Of a stretch of 10,727 bases of DNA, positions 1 to 5,900 are shown one piece after another. The position numbers and the translations under genes are program-made. Source of the stretch: an uncultured Granulosicoccaceae bacterium (GTDB taxonomy: Bacteria > Pseudomonadota > Gammaproteobacteria > Granulosicoccales > Granulosicoccaceae); contig CALFBL010000278.1 in assembly GCA_937951695.1 (NCBI GenBank), forward strand, positions 1 to 10,727. Reading direction: 5' to 3'. The notes beneath the pieces are model-generated. The model had not been told where the DNA came from. It did not search any database and saw nothing but the letters and a program-made list of their open reading frames with translations. Position 1 is the first letter of the stretch. Each line of letters starts with the position of its first letter.

Positions 1-142
1 CTTGCGCCTGCACCACTGGGGCTAACAGGCAGCCACTCAGTAGCAAGACCAGCGCGTCATACAGCCCCAGAGTGCGGCCCGGGTGTCGACCCCGAACCGA
101 GACGCTGCTGCGGCGATGGCAGACAAACAAACTAAAAGTCAT
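1..142 (-). CDS. Exported protein, N-terminal fragment (function unknown)
   Basis: An open frame reads leftward from an ATG at 142-140 to the window edge, giving 47 residues; the rest lies outside the window. An AGGG lies 6 nt upstream of the ATG, a plausible ribosome binding site. The fragment looks like a signal sequence: an arginine/histidine-rich n-region (about residues 9-25), a hydrophobic stretch (about 28-44, containing LVLLLSGCLLAPVV), then V-Q-A, a possible signal peptidase I site. The LSGC within the stretch also resembles a lipobox, so a lipoprotein is an alternative. The long n-region is slightly unusual, and a later start cannot be excluded. The gene is divergent from argA and shares its upstream region. 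No mature domain is visible, so no function can be given. Confidence 0.5.
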   Translation of the reverse strand, partial: MTFSLFVCHRRSSVSVRGRHPGRTLGLYDALVLLLSGCLLAPVVQAQ

Positions 143-230
143 CGTGAACCCTAAAGATATGTGAGGAACCGTACGCTACCAGTGCTCAGAGCGTGCCAGA
201 TTCCCGCGATCGCCACAATGCGAGCGCTTC

Positions 231-259
231 TTGCTAGGGTATCAGCTAACCCTGCGCAA
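231..259. promoter_or_regulatory. Imperfect inverted repeat in the divergent gap before argA
   Basis: TTGC-T-AGGGT, an 8-nt centre, then ACCCT-GC-GCAA: nine base pairs in two blocks (TTGC/GCAA and AGGGT/ACCCT) interrupted by a small internal loop. It lies about 75 bp upstream of the argA start in a 191-bp gap (143-333) between two divergently transcribed genes. This could be an operator or a leader hairpin, or chance. It does not resemble an ArgR box. I found no convincing -35/-10 pair in the gap, and nothing else there that I can name. Confidence 0.25.
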
Positions 260-333
260 TCGCATGCCATACCGTGTTACAAAATTCACAACCGGTCAGC
301 CTTGGATAAGCAAAGATCGATAGCAGAAACAAT

Positions 334-1626
334 TTGAAAACGGACGACGCCATCGAGTGGTTTCGCGAAGCCTCTCCCTATATTAACGAGCACAGCGGTA
401 AAACCGTGGTGCTGTGTGTGCCCGACCGGTTTTTTGGCATCGATCTATTGGCAACGCTCGCGCACGATGTGACCTTGCTCAGTCATCTGGGAGTGCGTCT
501 TATAGTCAGTTTCGGGCTTCGTTCCGATATCGATGCCCGGCTCCACGGTGATCCAATTTTTCACAATGGGCGGCGTGTTACCGACGACATGGCACTCACA
601 GCCATGATTGAATCTGCCGGCACGGCTCGCAGCGAACTGGAAGCCTTATTATCGATGGGCTTGCCAAACACCCCTATGGCGGGCGCTCACCTGTCGGTGT
701 GTTCTGGAAACTTCGTCACTGCCCGCCCTTATGGTGTGCACGACGGGATCGATTTTGAGCACACAGGCACGGTGCGTGAAATACAGACACAGGCCATCGA
801 TTCCTTACTGGGCGCTGGACACTTAGTGCTACTGCCCCCCATCGGTCATTCGCTGACCGGCGAAGTGTTCAATCTACCGGCCGAAGAGATAGCCGTGGAA
901 TGTGCGTCCGCGCTGCGCGCAGACAAGTTGGTGATGTTTGTTCCTTCGTTACCGCTAGATGCCAATGGGCGGCTGGTACGCGAAGCAAGCGCTAGCCGGA
1001 TACGCCAGCTGGCGACCGAGCATCCAAACGATTCCGTTAATCGCACCTATCAACACGCGGCCACTGCCAGCGACAAAGGCGTGGCCCGAGTGCATTTGTT
1101 GCTCGATTCAGATCCGAATGCGCTGCTGCGAGAGTTATTCACCGTCGACGGGGCAGGCACTCTGGTCACCCGTGAACGATTTGAAAACCTGCGTCAAGCC
1201 AGTATCAACGATGTCGGCGGCATCATAGAACTGATCAAGCCGCTGCAGCAAAACGGCACGTTGGTGCAGCGTTCCCGCGAGCAACTGGAACTGGACATCC
1301 ATCAATTTTGCGTGCTGGAACGAGACGGCAAAGTGGTCGCGTGTGCCGCGCTGTTTTTGGATCCAGAAGAAAGTGCCGCCGAGATTGCCTGCTTGGTTAC
1401 TCACCCCGATTACCGCGGCAAGGGCCGAGCAGCGACGCTTATGGCATATCTTGAACAAATGGCGAAAACGGCCGGTGCGAACACCCTGTCCATTCGCACC
1501 ACACGAACCGCACACTGGTTTGCAGCCCAAGGGTACAAAGCCGCCAGTGTCGACGATCTGCCCGCGACGCGACGCGACGACTACAGTCAAGCCCGCAATT
1601 CCAGGGTGTACGCGAAAACGTTGTAA
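334..1626 (+). CDS. argA: Amino-acid N-acetyltransferase (N-acetylglutamate synthase)
   Basis: Transfers acetyl from acetyl-CoA to the amino group of L-glutamate, the first step of arginine biosynthesis in the cytoplasm. The 430-residue length is close to classical ArgA (about 430-445). Residues 1-285 form the amino-acid-kinase-fold, regulatory domain, with an N-terminus typical of the family (W9-F10, ASPYIN 13-18, LLSHLGVRL 48-56) and TGEVFNLPAEEIA at 175-187. Residues about 290-430 are a GNAT domain with the acetyl-CoA-binding loop Y360-R-G-K-G-R-A and the family-typical TTRTAHWF at 389-396. The start is TTG: the frame is closed upstream by TAA at 307-309, no ATG or GTG occurs before residue 25, and the protein aligns with the family from this codon. 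No strong Shine-Dalgarno is visible. The kinase-fold segment SFGLRSDID (59-67) departs from the usual V-x-G-x-R-P-Q-I-D. The family is normally feedback-inhibited by arginine; here that is inferred only. Confidence 0.95.
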   Translation: MKTDDAIEWFREASPYINEHSGKTVVLCVPDRFFGIDLLATLAHDVTLLSHLGVRLIVSFGLRSDIDARLHGDPIFHNGRRVTDDMALTAMIESAGTARSELEALLSMGLPNTPMAGAHLSVCSGNFVTARPYGVHDGIDFEHTGTVREIQTQAIDSLLGAGHLVLLPPIGHSLTGEVFNLPAEEIAVECASALRADKLVMFVPSLPLDANGRLVREASASRIRQLATEHPNDSVNRTYQHAATASDKGVARVHLLLDSDPNALLRELFTVDGAGTLVTRERFENLRQASINDVGGIIELIKPLQQNGTLVQRSREQLELDIHQFCVLERDGKVVACAALFLDPEESAAEIACLVTHPDYRGKGRAATLMAYLEQMAKTAGANTLSIRTTRTAHWFAAQGYKAASVDDLPATRRDDYSQARNSRVYAKTL

Positions 1627-1679
1627 GATCGCTCAGTCATCAACGCAACGACTATTAATCGCGCGGTTGACTCAATTGT

Positions 1680-2261
1680 TTAGACGCTGATTTCGATACG
1701 CATGGCGGCCAGAGCGCTCAATCGTTTCTCATTAGACTCCAACTCAAGCAGTTCCAATTTACTGGGCGGGGCCATGGGCAACAATTCCAGCAAACGGTGA
1801 CACACCCAATCAGCATCGTCTAGGTGCTGTTGCGGATACTCAATGTTGGGCTCGACGTGGGACAGGATGATTTTCAACTTCTTCGCCAAGGCGTGGAACT
1901 CGGGTGACATGATCGTGGCGGGGGTGGGTTCCAGATAAGAGACCTCGCCAACGAAAAGCCCGTCATCTAGCTGACGACAGGAGGTCAATCGAAATTCTTT
2001 CTCGCCTTTTCCCGTAATGTGCAGCAGGCCGTCATCGCCCTGATCAAAATCAATAATGGAGACGGTCGTGCCACGCGAATACGGTTGGCTCTGACCACTG
2101 GCTTCTTGGCCGGACTTCAGTAAGCACACACCAAATCCACTGCCCTCACGAAAGCAGGCCGACACCATATCCAGATAACGTCGTTCGAACAGCCGCAACG
2201 GTAGTAAGCCCCCTGGCATAACGACACTGGACAGCGGAAAAAGAGATATTTCAGTGCTCAT
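1680..2261 (-). CDS. Lon N-terminal (substrate-binding) domain protein, COG2802-type
   Basis: A 193-residue protein made only of the domain that recognises substrates in Lon protease; no AAA+ ATPase or Ser-Lys protease part is present. Family hallmarks are LFPLSSVVMPGG (7-18), LPLRLFERRYLDM (20-32), FGVCLL (43-48), a GT...IIDFD...DGLLHITGKG stretch (64-85) and the C-terminal ELLPM/KLELLE helices (159-173). Such stand-alone proteins are common in proteobacteria; their role is not established. I chose the ATG at 2261 rather than an upstream in-frame ATG at 2327, because the family signature begins right after it and the longer form adds 22 atypical residues overlapping ubiX. The start overlaps the ubiX stop by 11 bp, so translation is probably coupled. 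A GGGG about 5 nt upstream is a weak ribosome site. The gene converges on argA with a 53-bp gap in which I see no convincing terminator. Confidence 0.88.
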   Translation of the reverse strand: MSTEISLFPLSSVVMPGGLLPLRLFERRYLDMVSACFREGSGFGVCLLKSGQEASGQSQPYSRGTTVSIIDFDQGDDGLLHITGKGEKEFRLTSCRQLDDGLFVGEVSYLEPTPATIMSPEFHALAKKLKIILSHVEPNIEYPQQHLDDADWVCHRLLELLPMAPPSKLELLELESNEKRLSALAAMRIEISV

Positions 2262-2868
2262 CAATGCCCCAGCGCGGCATAAGCTCTTGTGCCACACCCA
2301 GTTGATCCATAACCCGGGCGACGACAAAGTCGATCACTTCTTCGACCGTTGAAGGTCGTGTGTAAAAGGCCGGGTTAGGCGGCATGATTACCGCTCCAGC
2401 TCGGTTCAAACGCAACATGTTATCCAGATGAATGCTTGAGAACGGCATCTCGCGCGGCATGACAATCAGTTGGCGACCTTCTTTCAAAATTACATCAGCG
2501 GCACGTTCCAGCAGATTGTTGCAATTTCCGGCAGCAAGCGCCGCCAAAGTACCGGTCGTGCAAGGGCACACCACCATGGCATCCGGCACCCCGGATCCGC
2601 TGGCTACCGGGGCTGTCCACTGCTCTTGGCCAAACGCCTTTAATTGCCCCGGGGCAGCACCGTAGCGTTCACTGAATTGGGTTTCTATATCAGCGGTTCG
2701 AGCCGGTACCGGAATATCAGTATCCATCCCCATTACTACTCGGGCGGGCTTTGACATCAGCACATAGACCGCGCAGTTTGCCCGCACCAGGCATTCGATC
2801 AGGCGCAAACCGTACTGAATCCCGGAAGCGCCCGTCAGAGCAACTGTAATCGTCTTGTGGTAACTCAT
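2251..2868 (-). CDS. ubiX: Flavin prenyltransferase UbiX
   Basis: Joins a dimethylallyl group to reduced FMN, making the prenylated flavin cofactor that the decarboxylase UbiD needs in ubiquinone synthesis. The protein has 205 residues, typical of the family. Visible signatures are GASG (13-16, flavin phosphate binding), SGSG (90-93), CPCTTGTLAALAAGNCNNLLERAADV (101-126; described here only by its ends CPC and RAADV), PRE (138-140), SSIHLDNML (144-152), PAFY (166-169) and PRWG (198-201). From memory of Pseudomonas UbiX, S15, R122, K129, R139, E140, Y169, R185 and W200 are all present at the same numbers; position 49, Glu there, is Asp here. The start is the ATG at 2868, without an obvious Shine-Dalgarno. 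It lies 25 bp beyond a strong hairpin and overlaps the next gene by 11 bp. Close homologues such as Pad1 also exist, but UbiX is the best reading. Confidence 0.95.
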   Translation of the reverse strand: MSYHKTITVALTGASGIQYGLRLIECLVRANCAVYVLMSKPARVVMGMDTDIPVPARTADIETQFSERYGAAPGQLKAFGQEQWTAPVASGSGVPDAMVVCPCTTGTLAALAAGNCNNLLERAADVILKEGRQLIVMPREMPFSSIHLDNMLRLNRAGAVIMPPNPAFYTRPSTVEEVIDFVVARVMDQLGVAQELMPRWGIDEH

Positions 2869-2887
2869 AAAGTCGTTTTTCGATCAT

Positions 2888-2928
2888 GTATAAATGACTA
2901 CGGCCGGTATAAGACCGGCCGTAGTCAT
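2888..2928 (-). terminator. Perfect 15-bp hairpin after the coiled-coil gene, before ubiX
   Basis: Positions 2894-2908 (ATGACTACGGCCGGT) are exactly complementary to 2914-2928, with a 5-nt loop (2909-2913). On the minus strand it begins 19 nt after the stop codon of the giant coiled-coil gene. It is followed by TTTATACATG, a short and interrupted T-run, so it is a plausible but not textbook intrinsic terminator. Since ubiX starts only 25 bp further on, with no room for a clear promoter, partial read-through or a role in mRNA end protection or processing is equally possible. Confidence 0.65.
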
Positions 2929-2947
2929 CATCCGCACCGGTATCGGA

Positions 2948-5900
2948 TTATGGCTTGACAACAATCTCTACACGACGATTCGCGGCTCGCCCTTCACGAG
3001 TCTGATTACTCGCAACGGGTTTGAACTCACCAAAGCCAAGTGCGGACAAACGCGTCGGATCGACATCGCCACTGGATTGCAAGTAACTTACTGTGTTGGC
3101 AGCTCTGGCCACTGATAGTTCCCAGTTACTCGGAAAAACGCCAAGTAGATCACCAGAGACCGGAATACTGTCGGTGTGACCTTCAACAACCACTGCATTA
3201 TCAAAATTATTTAACACACCGGCCACTTGGCCAACCAGTTGAGTACCCGCTGGGTTCAAGCGCGCCCGACCGGAGTTGAACAACGCCTCACTCTTCAAGT
3301 TGATGACAACACTGTTGTCGTCTCTGAGTGTGACACCAGGCTCTTCCACCCCTGCGGCAGTCAGCTGACTCTCAATCTCGGCACGCAATTTGGCTGCGGC
3401 ATCGTTCGCCGAGGATGACTGAGCTTGAATATCGGCCAATCGTCGCGCGAGGTTTTCAGCCACCGCGGTTTGCTCATTTGCGGTCATATCCGCCGTTGCC
3501 AGTCGTTCAGTCAGGGTACCTACGTCACCGTTGGCTGCATCCAGCTGCGAGGTCAAGTCATCGACCTTCGCTTGAGCCTCCGTCAGTTCATCACTGAGAG
3601 CTCCCTTATCCGTGTTGAGCGCGGCCAACTGCGATCGCAACTCATCGGTGTCGGCGTCTAACTGAGCCTGCAGCGCATCTCGCTCACCGGTCAGGGCTGC
3701 GATCTGTGCATCAGCATCTTCTACGTTCTTCACCAGTGCTGTGATTTGGCCCTGCGCCTCACCCACTTCACCTTCCAGCTGACCAACCAGACCTTGCGAC
3801 TCACCCAGTTGACCTTCTAACTCAGCGACTCGAGCTTGCGCCTGGCCAAGTTGCGCTTCCAACTCACCGCTCTGGCCTTGTGCGTCGCTAAGCTGAGCGG
3901 TCAAATCACTGACCCGCCCTTCTGCGTCACCGAGCTGGGCTGTCAATTCACTGACCCTGCCCTGAGCGTCGCCAATCTGGGTTTCCAGTTGTCCAACCAG
4001 CCCTTGAGTCTCACCCACTTGGCCTTCTAGCTGTCCAGCTAGGCCTTGCGCTTTACCCAGTTGAGCTTCGAGCTCGGTGACCCGACCCTGAGATGCACCC
4101 AGTTCTGCCTCCAACACACCGACCCGATCCTGAGCCGAGCTGACGTCCGCTTGCAACGCACTAATCTGGTCGTCACGACCGGCAAGGTCAGACTGCAAAC
4201 CGGCCATCAGCGCGGAGTTCTCCTCAGCTGAATTTTCCATACCGTCGATCTGGCCGCGTAAAGCATCCGCTTCGGCCTGCGCCGTCTCCAATTCTCCGGT
4301 CAGCGCCACCAGCTGATCATTCGCAGAACCCAACTCCGATTCCAGTTCTTTAACTCGCCCATTAGCCCCGCTCACGCCGCCTTGAAGCTCACCGACACGA
4401 GCATTCGCCGCGCTCAGTTCGCCCTCCAGCTCGCCAACGCGAACATTGGCCAACCCCAGCTCGTCCTCTAGCTCACCGACGCGGGCGTTCATCGCGTTCA
4501 ATCCACTTTCGAGATCACCCGCTCGGACACTGGCGTTGTTGAGTTGCCCCTCGAGCTCTGCGACGGTTCCATTCGATGCCGACAGCTGACCCTCCAGCTC
4601 GCCAATCTGACCAGATATTTCGCTCAGCTCAGCCTCTCGCTCCGAGACCAAGCTACTGGCCGAGGCCAACTCAGCCTCCAGTTCTCCGACCCGACCGGTT
4701 GCGCCCTCCAGCTCGCCTACCAAATTCCGGTTTTGCTCTACAGCCGAGGCCAAATCCGCTTCCAAAAGGACAACACGGTTCTGCGCACCATCCAGATCTC
4801 CCACCAGTGCCTGCATGGAATTTGACGAATTGGTGGTCAATTCTTTTAATTCGGCTTCGAGTTCGGCGACCCGAGCTTCCAGTTCAATCACCGCTCCGCG
4901 CTCGGTGTCCAGCGCGCCCGACAACTCATCACGAGCCGCTGTCAGACTTTCAAGCTCAACCATCAAACCATCGCGCTCCACGATCACAGCCGCGAGTTTG
5001 GTGTCCAGTTCCGCACGTTGTTCAGCCAGATTGCTCAGGTCTTGCTTCAAGCTATTGCGTTCAGCATCCAACGCCGCTGATTGCTCAGATAAAGCATTGG
5101 CGGCGTTCTTCGCTGCCGCTAGTTGAACCGCCAACTCCCGGTTGGCCAGCCGAAAATTGTTGATGCTCTGTTCCATCTGCTCGACATCGCCAACTCTTTG
5201 GCGCAGTCGCTCTGCTTGAACCGAAGTGGCCTCCAGTGCAAGCTGGGTGCTCTTGAACTCAGCGGCATTTGATTCGCTGGCCGCTTGCATTTCCGCTATT
5301 TTCGAACGTAACTGGCTTGCTTCAACGTTGGTTGAATCGAGTGCCAGCTTTGCACTGCGCAACTGAACCGCCAGCTCATCATTGGCTGCCCGAAAATTGT
5401 TCAACCGCCCATCGAAGTCTTCACTTTGCGAAGTGAAGTCGTCAATTACAGCTTGCATCGCCAATATGTCGGCGGGATCTGCGGCTTTGCGTCGCTCTTC
5501 TTCGACCTGATTCTGCAGGGCAGCAAGCTCAGCTTCTTTCCGCTCCCGTTCTGCGTTAATTTGCGCTTCCAACTCGCCTATGGACTCGCTGCTCTTAGCC
5601 AATTCAACGTTTAGCGCTTCGTTCACGTTGCGTGCTTCAGCCAAAGCCATATCGAGCTCATCGTTCGCTGCATTCAGCGCCGCAAGTTCCGCCTCTTTGC
5701 CCGCCAAGTTGACGTTCAATGTTTCAATGGAGGCGTCCGCCTGATCCATTTTGACTTCCAGCTCACCCAGTTCAGCGTTCAGCGAAATGGTCTCATCGGT
5801 CAGCCGGTTCACATCCCCACGCGCAATATCCAACTGGGCCAGTGCGACCGATTTATCCGCTTCAACGGAAGCCAGTTGATCGGCACTGTCAGAGCTAGTC

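Noticed and set aside
206..213. GCGATCGC palindromic octamer before argA
   Set aside because: An isolated short GC-rich palindrome with no partner copies or context to support a function.
1135..1590. Minus-strand open frame of 151 codons inside argA
   Set aside because: It lies wholly within a well-supported argA domain and has no family features.
1627..1679. Terminator between the convergent argA and Lon-domain gene
   Set aside because: Only weak pairings (TCAAC/GTTGA) without a T-run on either strand.
2262..2327. Upstream ATG (2327) giving a 215-residue Lon-domain protein
   Set aside because: The additional 22 residues lie within ubiX and do not resemble the family, whose conserved part begins at the ATG at 2261.
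3668..4696. CRISPR-like array from the regular 42-bp periodicity
   Set aside because: The periodicity is protein-coding (14 residues, in frame), the units are diverged, and there are no distinct spacers.
4576..5163. Long plus-strand open frame of 195 codons opposite the coiled-coil gene
   Set aside because: The GC-rich, E/A/L/Q-biased codons of the real minus-strand gene leave antisense frames open; the translation is Pro/Arg-rich low-complexity with no recognisable domain or ribosome site. The same applies to 6506-7084, 5988-6320 and other plus-strand frames in 3000-7400.
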